Of a stretch of 41,676 bases of DNA, positions 21,601 to 36,300 are shown in pieces; the stretch's first letter is position 1, and every line of letters starts with the position of its first letter. Where the stretch lies: assembly GCA_001179505.1 (NCBI GenBank), contig CDMY01000214.1, positions 124,285-165,960 of the forward strand. Direction: 5' to 3'. The notes under the pieces are model-generated. The model worked only from the letters and a program-made list of their open reading frames with translations, ran no database searches and was not told the DNA's origin. The translations under genes and the position numbers were made by a program. This DNA comes from Vitrella brassicaformis (Eukaryota; Sar; Vitrellaceae).

Positions 21601-24600
21601 ACGGCGGCGGCAAGACCACTCAGCTCAAGATCATCGCTGGCGAGCTGGAAGCAATGGGTGGACAGGTCGGTGATCTCCCCCCTCCCTCCCTCCCCTGCAC
21701 ACAGGAGAGAGACAGAGCGAGAGAGATACATGGGGTGACACGTGTGTGTTGTGGTGTGTGTGGTGGTGGTCAGGTGGTCAAGTCGCCCTCCGACCTTCGG
21801 GTGGCGTTTCTGCGTCAGGAGTTCATAGAGGATTTGGTGGACAGCCGGACGCTCAAGGAGGAGCTCATGGCGGTGTTCGACAAGGAGCTGCAAGTACTCA
21901 ACGACATCCGACAGGTAGGGTACCCGTCCCCTTCCCCCCAACACACACGCAGAGAGAGGGAGAGAGAGACAGAGAGGACAACACACACAGAGATGCCAAC
22001 ACACTGTCTGCGCTTTTCCCCGTCCGTCCACCTACCCATCCATCAGATGGAGCACCGCGTCTCGGAGCTGGGCCAGTCGGGCGACATCTCGGCGATGAAC
22101 CCCCTTTTGCAGCAGCTGTCCAAGCTGCAGGAGCAGGCCGAGGCCCTCGAGGCGTACGAGGTGGACACCAAGGTGGCAAAGGTGGTCAGCATGATGGGCT
22201 TCGCCGACGACGATGTGGACCAGCTGGTCAAGAGCTTCTCGGGCGGGTGGAAGATGCGGATTGGACTGGGGAAGCTGCTGCTCAAGGTGAGAAAGAGGGA
22301 GAGGGAGAGAGGGGGGGGTGGGGAGGGAGGGAGGGAGGGAGACGAAGCGCCTGTTTCCCTCCAATGCGCGCTTTCCTTCTGCCCTGTCTATCTCCCATAG
22401 GACCCCAACGTCTTGCTGCTGGACGAGCCGACCAACCATCTTGACCTCGAGTCCGTCGAGTGGATCGAGAAGTTCCTCCGCAACAGCCGCATCCCCATGG
22501 TCATCGTATCGCACGACAGAGAGTTCCTCAACAGGGTCTGCACCAAGATCGTCGACACCGAGGCGGGATACACCATCTCATATGACGGCAACTACAGGTG
22601 CGCTGCTGCGTCTTGGTGTGTGTTGCCATCCGTGCATCCATCCATCCATCCGTCCGCGTTTGTCTCTGTGGTGTGGTGTGATGTGTGCAGTTTGTTCCAG
22701 AAGTTGCGGACGCAGCGGCTTGACGCGTGGGATAAGGCGTACGAGCGGCAGCAGAAGCAGATTCAGGACGACAGGGCGCTCATCGCCCAGTACAGAGGCA
22801 ACCCTGCCATGGCAAACGTGGTAAGTATCCACACCCCTCCCTCCCTCCCTTTCCCTCTCTCCCTCTCCATCTGTTCATACCTCCCTGTGTGTATGTGTAT
22901 GTGTTTGTGCAGGCCAAGCAGAAGGAGCGTGCCTTGGAGAAGCTGCTCGAGAGTGACGACCTCATTCCCCGGCCGCCAAAGACGGTCTCGCCATTCCGAT
23001 TCAGGTTTCCCCCCGCGCCCAAGACTGTCGAGGAAGTGGTCCATCTGGAGGATGTGACGCACGGCTACTCGCCCGACAGCATGGGCAACCTGCAGATGAA
23101 GCTTCTTGACGAGGTGGACCTCTCGGTCAGACACGACGAACGAATCGCCATACTCGGACCTAACGGGGTGAGTACATCAGCCACACACACATGGAGAGGA
23201 ACAATATATGTGTTTGGATGGGTGTCATCCTTCATTCCTTCGTTAGGTGGGCAAGTCGACCCTGCTGCGTCTCATATTGGGTTTGGAGAAGCCCGTCAGG
23301 GGCACGGCGGAGATCAAGGGGGCCAGCACAATCGTCAACTACTTCGAACAAAACCAGGTTCGTCCCTCTGTGTGCACACACGTACGCCTGGGATGTTTCT
23401 CAATGGGGGTGTGTGTCGGTGCTTTGTGTATCAGGCTGATGCGTTGGATCTCAACAGGACGGCCCTGCAGACCATCATGGAGGTCAATGACGCCGACGAA
23501 TACGCCACACGGCAGGAAAAACGATTCTCGCCACAGGTACCTCCCTACCGCAGCACAACCAACACACAAGACACCCATGGACGGATGGATGGACGCCTGT
23601 GTGTCAGGATATCCGGGATCTCTTGGCGCGTTTCATGTTCCGAGGAGAGGATGTGCACAAGCCTGTGGCTGTGCTCAGCGGCGGCGAGAAGGCGCGGCTG
23701 GCTCTGTGCAAGATGCTGCTGCGTCCGTGCAACCTGCTGATCCTGGACGAGCCGACCAACCACCTGGACATTCCCGCCAAGGAGATGCTCGAGGAGGCCA
23801 TCCAGAACTACCCCGGGGCGCTTGTGGTCGTGTCGCATGACAGATACTTCGTCTCACAGGTGCGTGTGTCGATGTATGTGTGCATGTGTGTGTGGGAGGG
23901 GGAAGTACCCAGCCCATGTGCTGTGTGTGTGGGGGGGGCAGGTGTCCAACACGATATTGACCATCGAGAACGGGCAGCTGGTCAAGTATGCGATGGACTA
24001 CAAGAGCTACATGGACCAGCACGGGTCGCTCAAGGAGAAGGTTGAGGCACGATATGTGGACAAGGGCATCACCAACGCGCCGGACGTCGTGTAAGCACCC
24101 CAACATGGACCCACCCACCCACCCNNNNNNNNNNNNNNNNNNNNNNNNNNNNNNNNNNNNNNNNNNNNNNNNNNNNNNNNNNNNNNNNNNNNNNNNNNNN
24201 NNNNNNNNNNNNNNNNNNNNNNNNNNNNNNNNNNNNNNNNNNNNNNNNNNNNNNNNNNNNNNNNNNNNNNNNNNNNNNNNNNNNNNNNNNNNNNNNNNNN
24301 NNNNNNNNNNNNNNNNNNNNNNNNNNNNNNNNNNNNNNNNNNNNNNNNNNNNNNNNNNNNNNNNNNNNNNNNNNNNNNNNNNNNNNNNNNNNNNNNNNNN
24401 NNNNNNNNNNNNNNNNNNNNNNNNCCCACCCCCCCCCCCCCCCACACACACAGAGAGAGAGAGCGACACACGCAGACATCCGTCCCAATGCACCAATCCC
24501 TCTCCCTATCTGTGTGTGCGATTGTGTAGGTTGGAGCGTGGCGGCATTCAGAAGAAGGAGGAGGCTGAGCGCACCATAAAGCGCAAGAGGACATTCGGCG

Positions 24601-24659
24601 GACAGGGGCCATCAGGCAGGTCAAAGGAGAAAAACGCAAAGAGGTGGAACAAACGGTAG
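18677..24659 (+). CDS. Plastid-targeted ABC-F ATPase with Gly/Tyr-rich N-terminal region
   Basis: Seventeen or so exons, all joining in phase. The N-terminus begins with a hydrophobic signal peptide ([20 protein letters not shown]) followed by a Ser/Arg-rich transit-like stretch: a bipartite leader for a complex plastid. Then about 550 mostly disordered residues: Pro/Ser-rich, a CAG-encoded Gln run (19767-19788), three acidic repeats and Gly/Tyr-rich segments (20540-20660, 20895-21060). Two ABC domains follow. ABC1 has GPNGGGKTT, signature FSGGWKMR and [14 protein letters not shown]2 has [17 protein letters not shown] and [12 protein letters not shown] plus the H-loop VVVSHDRYF. There are no membrane segments, as in ABC-F translation factors (EttA/Uup-like) acting on the ribosome E site. 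The basic tail ends KRWNKR. The last intron contains the N gap; its flanks join as [11 protein letters not shown]. An alternative acceptor at 25270 would extend the tail by FKAEKA. Met 18644 is upstream but gives a poorer leader. Confidence 0.88.
20035..20508 (+). repeat. Three copies of an RRxxIxLDD acidic motif
   Basis: Within the ABC-F leader region the protein motif Arg-Arg-(Pro/Val)-(Leu/Ile)-Ile-(Ser/Arg)-Leu-Asp-Asp followed by an acidic run occurs at about 20036-20073, 20322-20364 and 20464-20503, across an intron. Strict copies in otherwise fast-changing sequence suggest a binding motif. Confidence 0.7.
24125..24424. other. Assembly gap, 300 N
   Basis: Exactly 300 N, probably a placeholder size. 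It is flanked by CCCACCC on the left and a C run plus CA and GA repeats on the right. It lies inside the last intron of the ABC-F gene, so no coding sequence seems to be lost. Confidence 0.98.
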
Positions 24660-25673
24660 ATTAGATCGATGACATTCTGCCATATATCGGCTGCTGCCGA
24701 CGCTGACGGGTCGAGGGGGGGCAGATAGGCAGGCAGGCAGGCTGACAGCCAGCCAGCCAGCCACACGCACACCGCACACCACAGACAGGGGGGGGCGGCT
24801 GGCGGTTTTTTGGCAGAGCATTGCTGGCCGCAAGAACGAGGGTGTGCAGTTTACAGAGATGGGCGTGTGTATGGCCGTCGTGTGGCCGTCGCGATCGATG
24901 TGTATGTTTCCTCGTCTCTGTTCCAGCGAGAGAGACGGTTTTGCCTTTCCGGATGTATGGGCGGGTGGTGTGCCAATGAAGTGGCGGTGATCGGAAGGGT
25001 GGATGGGTCTTTCTGCAGAAAGGACAGACAGGAATTTTTCACCAACCCCCCCCCTGGTCAGGTGAATACGGATAGTTGTCTTCTTTCTTCCTCTCTCTCT
25101 CTCTCTCTGTCTCTCTCCCCCATCTCCTCGTTTCGTGTGTGTGTGTGTGTGAGTGGAAGTGAAGTGCATGGGTCGGACAGACAATGAGGGAGTCTGACAC
25201 TGAATGAATGTACCACTGCGTATAAGAAAAGTGACTAACGTCTGTCCGTTTTTTGTGTTTTCGCACACAGGTTCAAAGCGGAAAAGGCTTGAAGCAATGG
25301 GAACAACCAATGTCTGTGTCGTGACAGCATTTCGTATTCCGCTCGAGGTCAGCGGAGTACATTCACATTCATGACGTCTTGCACTCACCACGAGTGAGTA
25401 CACATGGACAAGCTGACATCTGTGCAATCGATCGTGAGAGACAAGTCGCGACAATCCTCATCCTCACACGCGTGAGCATACATACGTACATAGTCCGTCC
25501 TTCGTTCCTATTGTACATGAAAATGCACCTATCTATTTGCGTGTACACGCAGAAAAAAGGCCTTCCCTTCTCATGACTGCAAAAACACCGCCAACCGCTG
25601 CCCAAACCGCTCAGCAGCCTACACACACCAAACCACACCACAGGCCAGTCGCGTGCACACATGCGTACTTCCA
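24660..25673. other. Intergenic region, no gene seen
   Basis: 1.0 kb between the ABC-F stop and the converging membrane-protein gene. It contains GGCA repeats (24727-24764), a TC run (25083-25120) and a GT run (25136-25152). A cacacag acceptor at 25270 followed by six codons and TGA could serve as an alternative ABC-F last exon. Nothing else is supported. Confidence 0.5.
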
Positions 25674-25884
25674 TCATAGACAGACATGGGTGGTATTGCT
25701 CACCGAGAAGAGCGACTTGGTGGTTGTTATATCACTGTTCCCCTGCTGCTGTAGACTAAGTGCCGCCTGCTGCTCGCGCAGCTCACTGATGGCTTCATCA
25801 GTGGCCGCCTGACGCTCGTGGATGTCAGCCATCTCTCTCTTTCGAGCGATGTCCTGCGCAAGAGCCAACTGCTCATTCTACACA

Positions 25885-25918
<34 letters not shown>

Positions 25919-26262
25919 ATCTTGCAATGCACATGTGTGTGTCTGTGGTTCTGAGTGTGCGTACGTGCATGCGAAGCCACTCGACGATTCTCTCCTCCCT
26001 CTCGCGTGCCGCCTTTGCGCTTCGCATCTTTATCCGCCGATAAACCTGCAAACCAGTCAGTTACAGAACAAGAGTGAGGAGGGCCGCCTCCTGATGTGCT
26101 CCCTGGGTGACTCACGTGATAGAAGAGGAGCACTGCGGCAGCGAGCAGAGAGGCGAGAAGCACAGCCACGCCCCGCCAGAGGGCCATTTGCTCGTGAAGC
26201 GTGTGTACCTTAGTCGTGATTTTGTCCGCGAGATGCTCAAACCGCACAACAGCTGCATCCAT
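25674..26262 (-). CDS. Small single-pass membrane protein with coiled coil
   Basis: Three exons: 26262-26116, 26045-25965 and 25877-25674, with introns joining in phase 0. The ~140-residue protein starts MDAAVVRFEHLADKITTKV and has one clear membrane helix (VAVLLASLLAAAVLLFY). It then has a long charged helix, Lys/Arg-rich then heptad-like (AKAAREREERIVEWLRM, QLALAQDIARKREMAD, EAISELREQQAALSLQ), and ends THVCL. The pattern suggests a membrane-anchored coiled-coil protein; I cannot assign a family. It is head to head with the peroxiredoxin-like gene (205 bp between starts). The Met may instead be preceded by further coding sequence, since the upstream frame is open. Confidence 0.55.
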
Positions 26263-26467
26263 CTTGGTACGTACCCTCAACAGATACGTACACCTTCCTT
26301 TGCCTCTTCGCCTCTCGGTGCTGCAATTGCGAGCTTGAAGGTCGGCTAAGCTCGCAGACGTCAGCGCAGGATGAAGGACAGAGCAGGGCAGCATATCTGT
26401 CAGTGACGAGATCAGCAATTGAATTAAGACAAGGGCTCGTTCGGCGGAGGAAGCAAGTCAGTCAGTC

Positions 26468-27704
26468 ATGACGCTCCGAAGCAGCATCTTCCGGGGGTGA
26501 GTGAAAGAGAGGACACGCTCACGGACAAACAGACACGAAGACAGACAGATCTGATGATTCCGACGGCTGACAGAGAGAGAGACCACGCCCCGTCATCCCA
26601 TCTGTCTGTCTCTCTGTCTGCCTGTGTTGATGGAATGAATGGCGTGCAGCATGCAGGTGATGGAGCTGGAGAGCGGCAGTGCCGTCGAGGCAACCACCAT
26701 ATGGGCAGACAAGAAAGTCCTCCTGCTGCTCGTCAGGTCATGACACCAGATGAAAGAGGAGCTCACAGACACATGGCTTGATGCAAAGATGAACACGTGT
26801 GTGTGATGTGACTCATGCAGGCGGTTCGGGTGTGTGTTTTGCCAGCACCAGACATCGTTGGTGCTGAGGGAGGAGGAGGTGCTCAAACGACACAACTACC
26901 ACATCGTCGCTGTGGGCAAGTGAGTGGATGGATTCGCGTGCAGACGGACACACCAACACCGATGTGTGTGTGTGTGTGTGTGTGCAGTGGTACCCCTGAC
27001 CAGGCCAGGAAGTTCAAGGATGCGCTGACATTCACCCACCCCATCTACATTGACAGCGACTCACAAATGTATGTGTGTGTGTGTGTGTATGTATGCGCAA
27101 TGACACACTCACAGGACAGATGTGTGTGGCGTATGTCTGTTGTGTGCAGGTTCAAGGCTCTGTCGATGCCGCGTTGGTCGTTCTGGTACATCCTTCGGAC
27201 GTTCTTCATGTCATCCACCAACTTCTCTATCGGTACGTCGCTGCACAAAAAGACGGGCACACGCCCTCAGAAATCATCGACGTTGGTGGTGTGCATGTGT
27301 GCGTGCAGGAAGGGGTCTGATGAAGGACTACCCGAATGCCAATCTGGAGGGCGATGGGTATCAAAGCGGCGGAATCATCGAACTCGAACCTGGTATGAGG
27401 GCTCATGGACCACCAGCACACACGCATGCGCGTATCGGTATGAGAATGTGTGTATGGGTGCTGTGCTGCAGGTGAGTCAGCCATCAATGTCGTCCACCGA
27501 GAGGCCGAGAAGATACAGGAGGGACAGTTCTGCGAACCCACCACCGTACGCGCACGCACTCGTAATGGGATCTGTCTGTGTGCGTGTCGATGTCTGTGTG
27601 TGTGGCTGCAGTTGTTGGAAAAGCTTGGCATCGATGTGGGTGAGAGCGTGTCGGCAAAGCAAGAGGGGGAGCTCCCCACAGCCCCCGACAAATGCACCAC
27701 ATAG
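26468..27704 (+). CDS. Peroxiredoxin-like 2 (AhpC/TSA-type) protein
   Basis: Eight exons join in phase. The fold pattern is that of PRXL2/FAM213 and related AhpC-TSA_2 thioredoxin-like proteins: TIWADKKVLLLLVRRFGC strand, the redox CxxC motif in GCVFCQHQ, the helix SLVLREEEVLKRH, HIVAVGNGTPDQARKF, IYIDSD, FKALSMPRWSFW, and a GGIIELEPG strand near the C-terminus. Such proteins reduce or sense thiols using NADPH/GSH or thioredoxin (family knowledge); here only the CxxC is visible. The first exon is very short (MTLRSSIFRG) and ends in phase 2 at gtgagt. There is no long targeting leader, so it is probably cytosolic. It ends in APDKCTT with TAG at 27702-27704. Confidence 0.78.
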
Positions 27705-28567
27705 CCTAGTTGTGTGTGTGTCAGTGAGCCGCGTGTGTGGGGGTGTGTGTGGGTGCACTGCACCGTCTTTACATGTGAGTGTCTGTATGGTATGTGTTGT
27801 TTATTGCGTGTTTTGACTGACTAGTGGGTCCGGTGGCTGTGCTGTCTGTATTCCAAAGGAAAGAAGGAAAGGAAGACGAGCCATTTCGCATGCAGCCAAC
27901 CAGCTTCTTTTTGCGGATACACATAGTCAGACAGACCCGTGAAGATAGTACGACGATTCTCCCTAGTTGCGATGACAAACGGCTGACCCGATGCTCCTTG
28001 ACCTGACTGACGTCGACTCAACATGAACCAGCACGGTTCTTGCGCGATGCCACCCTGCTTGCGGTGTGCTTGACTTAATGCCGCTCTCACGCCTGAAGGG
28101 TTCGGTACCCTAGACCCGAAACCCTAAACCCTCGCCTCAAGCTCTGTCCTAGCTCGCATTTTCGCGAAGGAGTCTCGTGAGAAAAAGAGGTCAGCATCCT
28201 CCCCCAGCAAGCAGACACAAGACAGAGCTGAAGATCTGACCATCTGTGAAAAAGTGCGTCCCATGTGCGTGTGGTCGGTAGGCTGTGTTTCCGTTGCCTC
28301 TCTCTCCAGTCTCTGCTGAAGGACAGAGATCTGCCCCGGTAGGCAGGTGGAGACAGACAGCCACACGGCCACACAGAGAGAGGCAGCCCGGCTCACAATG
28401 CGCATGATAAATTGCTCCTTTGAGTGTGTGCCTCCAGGTGTCTTACTGACTGACAGGCAATCACAACAGCCCATCCCATCGACACACACGCACACTCCCG
28501 CACAAGGTGCCTTGTTTCTCTTTTGCTTGACAGATCGTTGCCAGCTGCCACACCGTTCGTTCCATCA
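27705..28567. other. Intergenic region upstream of pyruvate decarboxylase
   Basis: 863 bp without a supported gene. It holds a telomere-like element at 28095-28137 and CA/GA-rich stretches just before the decarboxylase start. Confidence 0.5.
28119..28132. promoter_or_regulatory. Telomere-like motif, two CCCTAAA-type units
   Basis: AAACCCTAAACCCT, preceded within 25 bp by two degenerate units (AGGGTTCGG and ACCCTAGACCC), about 440 bp before the pyruvate decarboxylase ATG. It matches the plant telo-box; function inferred only. Confidence 0.5.
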
Positions 28568-31744
<3,177 letters not shown>

Positions 31745-33324
31745 GTAGCGAGATGGATAGACATATGGAAACAGACCGACACAGACAGACAGACATGCGT
31801 ACAGAGAGACACACATATGGGTCGCCGTGACTGTGCGTGCGTCTTTTTGCCGCCCCTCAAGGCATCTATCTTTTCGCAGTGAGTGCTGATGTGTGTGTGA
31901 GATGTGTGATGTGTGTGTAGATGTACGTATGTGAGCGAATGAGGGTGGGTATGGTGTGTACGCCATGCACACGTTTATCTGGCGTGTGCGCAAGGCCTCT
32001 TTTTGCAGCTGTGTACGTGAGGGTGTGGGTGACTGTGGGTGTGTGTTTTTTTTGGTACCTACCTACTTGAGGGTGACGTGTAGGCAGTTTCTCAATTCAG
32101 AAATCGAAACAAACAGACATGCGCGTGTGCGTCGCGAAATTGAGACGAGAGAATATTTGCCGTACAGTACGGAAGAGAAAGTTTGCGTGAGAGAAAGTTT
32201 GTGTGTGTGAGAGTGGTTTGTTATGCACTCTTCTGCATGATGCATGATTTGATCGAGTGGATTGGGGTTTAGGGTGGATTGGGGTTTTGATCGAGTGGAT
32301 TGGGGTTTTTAGTGCCAATTGGTCAGTCTGGAGATATCGGTTGAGTCGTAGGAATGATGATGGTGATGTGAGTGTAGGTAGAGTGAGAGTTGAGAAGTTG
32401 TAGATGATTTTGTAGCAGGCAGCCAGGCAGACGTACAAACACAATCAGAGGTGGTGTCGGTCGTTCGTCAAAACACGCATCACATCAATCATTCGTCACC
32501 TTGACAGACATTTGTTTGCCGCAGGCGTACTGCGACAATCATCACTGGCGCAATTGGGTCATGTGAGGCCACAAAAGCGATGGGATACAGAAAAGCCCTA
32601 AGCTCGCCTTCATGACCCATATATCACATATATGTAGCATCACAGCGCGCGATGCTCAGCTTCTATCTGTGTAGAGGTCTCTGCTCACATGCATTCAGAC
32701 GCACCAGGCACCGAAGCCAGGCAGCCCGAAGAAGTCAGGTGGAGGAATGAATGGCTATGTAATATTACGCATGTGTCTCGACCATCGTACGTATATGTAC
32801 ATACACATGCGGAAAAACGACAGCCACTGATGGTGCATTCACCGACACAGAGACGCCCATATGCATATGAAGGATCATACGATTGGTCCAATGTATGTAT
32901 GTATGTATGTACACATCGATACAGTACGCACCAACAGCAGACACGTGGTCCCTCCATAACTAGGCAGCAAAGCAGCGATGGATACATAAAAGCCCTCTCT
33001 TCTTCATGGCACACACACATTACAACAAAATTCGCAGACGCACTGGTCACCCCCTCCCCATGATAGCGTCGGTCGGTGGCACACGCACTCAGACAGCGAG
33101 GCAGCTAGTCGACATAGAGAAGGAAACGTACACAATGCAATGCATCGAGGGGTCAAAAGGCCATAAAGGCTGCCTCTGAGGGACACGGACACACAGCAAC
33201 AAAACTCTTGAACTGGCCCCCTCCCCCTGCCGTCTCTCTGCCATGATATCCTGCCGGCCGTCAGCACACGCATTCGACCGCACCACAGCCCCACCACCAG
33301 CACCCACAGTGGGTCGATCTGTCG
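31745..33324. other. Convergent intergenic region
   Basis: 1.6 kb between the 3' ends of the decarboxylase and RING-protein genes. It contains GACA and TG runs near 31780 and 31885-31925, the GTGGATTGGGGTTT repeat at 32257-32308, a CATATAT-CAC-ATATATG hairpin (32618-32634), and TATG repeats (32891-32911). No coding frame is convincing. Confidence 0.5.
32257..32308. repeat. Three direct copies of GTGGATTGGGGTTT, telomere-like
   Basis: GTGGATTGGGGTTT occurs at 32257-32270, 32274-32287 and 32295-32308. Two copies share the longer prefix GATCGA. The first junction spells GGGGTTTAGGG, close to a TTTAGGG telomere unit. Confidence 0.85.
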
Positions 33325-36300
33325 TCACGAGAATATGGCAGGGTTCCAGCCGGTGAAGGCCTGCCGACACAGGGGGCACTGGCGAGGCTGCATGGTCTGT
33401 GCGCATTGCAGGCAGATGCAGAAGTGGTTGCACGGCCGCAGCACCACTGACCTCTCCCTCTCCTGGCAGATTTGGCAGTCGGTACGCTCCTCCATCTGGC
33501 GCTGCATCTCCTGCTGCATCTCTTGCCGCAGCTCGGTCTCCCGCCTCTGCTGGGCGGCCTGCTGAGCCCGCCGCTCGAGTGACTGCAGCTGGGGCAGCTC
33601 TGATGTAGTGAGTGCCGTCTGGCGGTCCGCCAGCTGCATGGCAAAGCCACTGAACTCATCAGCAGTGGTCAGTTGGCCAAATCTCTCGGTCAACCTGAAT
33701 GACACACATCACCACATGAAAGGGCATACACTGGTGTCGCCCGCCTCTGTCTGAGTGGGTGCTGACCTGTCGATTTGGCTGCTCCGCAGCTGATCTATGT
33801 CGGCCTGCAGCCCACGATTGGCCTCGCCAACACTGACAGACACAAAGAGAGATGAACATCATGGCGTCTTGTCAAAGTGTGCGTCGGCCGCCTGTCGTGT
33901 GTGCACCTGGCATTCTCCTCTCTGAGCGATGTGACCTCCTGTCTGAGCGACTCCTCCCTCTCGGCAGCAGCCCTGATAGGTAACGAGTGAGTCCGATTCA
34001 TTGTATTGTGATGGGTGAGAGTGCTGTTTGGCTGACTGACCTCTTGTGTCTGTCAAGGTGATGTTGCAGCTGCCCCATCTCGGCCGCCTGCTGCTGCCGG
34101 AGAGACCTCTCGCGATCGATGTCACTGAACACACGGACACACACAGACGGTGAGGCGCTGCGTAGGCCCTGTGTATGTGGATACCTGGTGAGCCGCTGGT
34201 GCTGTTGACTGAGCTGCTGGCGGTGGGCCTCATTGGCTTGACGCATATCGGCCTGGAGCCGCTCGTTGGCCGCCAGAGTGGCGGCAACGGTCTGCTCGCC
34301 CGCCATCTGAGCCTCACGGAACCTGCACAAACATAAGAGCACAAGGATGGACAGCTGCCAACCGTACTCGATGCGGTGATATGGTGATGCATGCTGTACC
34401 GTTCGATCTCCTGACGGGCGGCGAGGGTCTCCTGCTGGGCAGCATGAAGCTGCTGCTGAAACGCCGCCTCCATCTCCATCGACTCACGCCTGTAGTCAGG
34501 CACCACAACCACGGTGGTGAGTCCCTCCCCCCTTCGCTCTTTTTCTCTCACCTCGTCGCCTCGATCTGCCAGTCTCTGCGCATCAACTCAGCCTCGAGCA
34601 CCGCAACCCTGACAAGACCAGACACACCATCACTGTGTGACCACACCCCATCAACCGCCTCACCTGGCCCGCATCGCCTCGGTCTCCTCTCCACCACTCA
34701 CACACCCATCGTCACGGTTCCCCGCCCTTCCATCGGTCTCTCCAGCACCCTCGCCAGCCAGGCCATCCCCACCGCCACCATCCTCACTCACAGCACCAAC
34801 AGACAGCAGGTCGTCAGAGTCACACCCGATGTCGGGCAGCGGGGGCATGCAAGGAGCCACCGACAGATGCTGCAGTGACTCCTGGGCAGCACTCGTGGCC
34901 GCAGCACCACCAGCTGCGACAGCTGGGCCATAGAGGGGGCTGCTCGACGGCTCACTGTCCAAGTACTCGAGACCACCATCTACCTCTCCCTCTCCATCAC
35001 GCACAGATGGGCTGCCGTCTGCCGCAATGGATGGCACTGCTGCGGCCAATGGGGGAGGGCCAGACGCTGCAACAGGGGCGGCCGGGGGTCTTTTGGTCTT
35101 GGGTCGTTTTTTCTTCTTGGCCTTCTTGCCGCCCTCGCCATGCTGCTGCTGCCCACCTTCGCCCTGCCGCTGCTGGTCCTCACTCTCGTCGGACACCTGC
35201 TCGCCGATGGACCGCAGAAGGTCCTTCTCGTTCCTGCGCGCCGCCGCCTCCTCAGCGGCCATCTTAGCACTGACGGCCTCGTCGGGCTCCTTGTCGGCTT
35301 GGCGCTTCATGCGCCGCTCCTTCTTGGCCTTGAGCTTCTTTCTGCTCTCGAGCTTCTCACGCAGCTCCTCGCGCACGACGTCACAGCGGCTCTTGGGCTG
35401 GTCCTCGACCGCAGGACGCTCGCCGGTAACCATCCTCTGAAGTTCGTCTGATCCAAAGGCGGAGCTGAATATATGGGAGTTTTGTGTGCGTCTGGTGCTG
35501 CACTTCGTACCGATCTCTCTGAGCACTTCTGCCCTTGCCGCGGTGTTCTTGTTGATTTGCTCGGCGAGGGTGGCGATCCTGTTGTCAAGGCTGTTCGTGT
35601 CGATGCCCTTCCTGCCGGCCTTGGACAGAGCGGCCTTGTCCGTCTGCACCTGGGCCTCGAGGTCGTCGAGCTTGGTCTGCAGCGTCGCCAGCAGGTTCTC
35701 GATCACCTGGAGCCGCTTCTGCTTCTCAAACAAAGCCTGAATGATAAGCGCACAGTAGTCGGCAACAGACGATCCGCAGCGTATGATCTCGTGTACCGCT
35801 AGATGCACAGTCCCCTTCTCCTGGCCCAGCCTGACGGCCTCTAACCACAACACAACGAAGGAGATGACACATGTGCGTGATGGTGCCATTTCCCCCTTCT
35901 CAGCTCACTTACCAGTGAGGGCGGTGCGCGCTGCGTCGACATCCTCTTGAGTGATGTTGTTGATGGCAGGAACGTCCTTGAGAGCCTCGAGCTCCCTCAC
36001 GCAGTCGCGGTACATAGCCAGGTCAGCCACCGTCACAGAGAAGGGGTTTCGGAAGCCAAATGCCGAATCGGCGCCGCGATTCTTGTGTGATAGGCTTTCG
36101 AAATACAGCAGCAGCAATGAAGGCCCCTTGCTGGCGACTGTCTGCGCCCATACGAGAGGGCTGATTGGGTCGTAGGACAGCACAAGGGCACGGCACAGGC
36201 TCCGGCGGATAGGTGTCAGCGGCCAACCGACGGAATCCAGGGCTGACAGACGCGCCGGAACTGTCGACCGACGGAACGCAGAAAAAGGGGACCACACACA

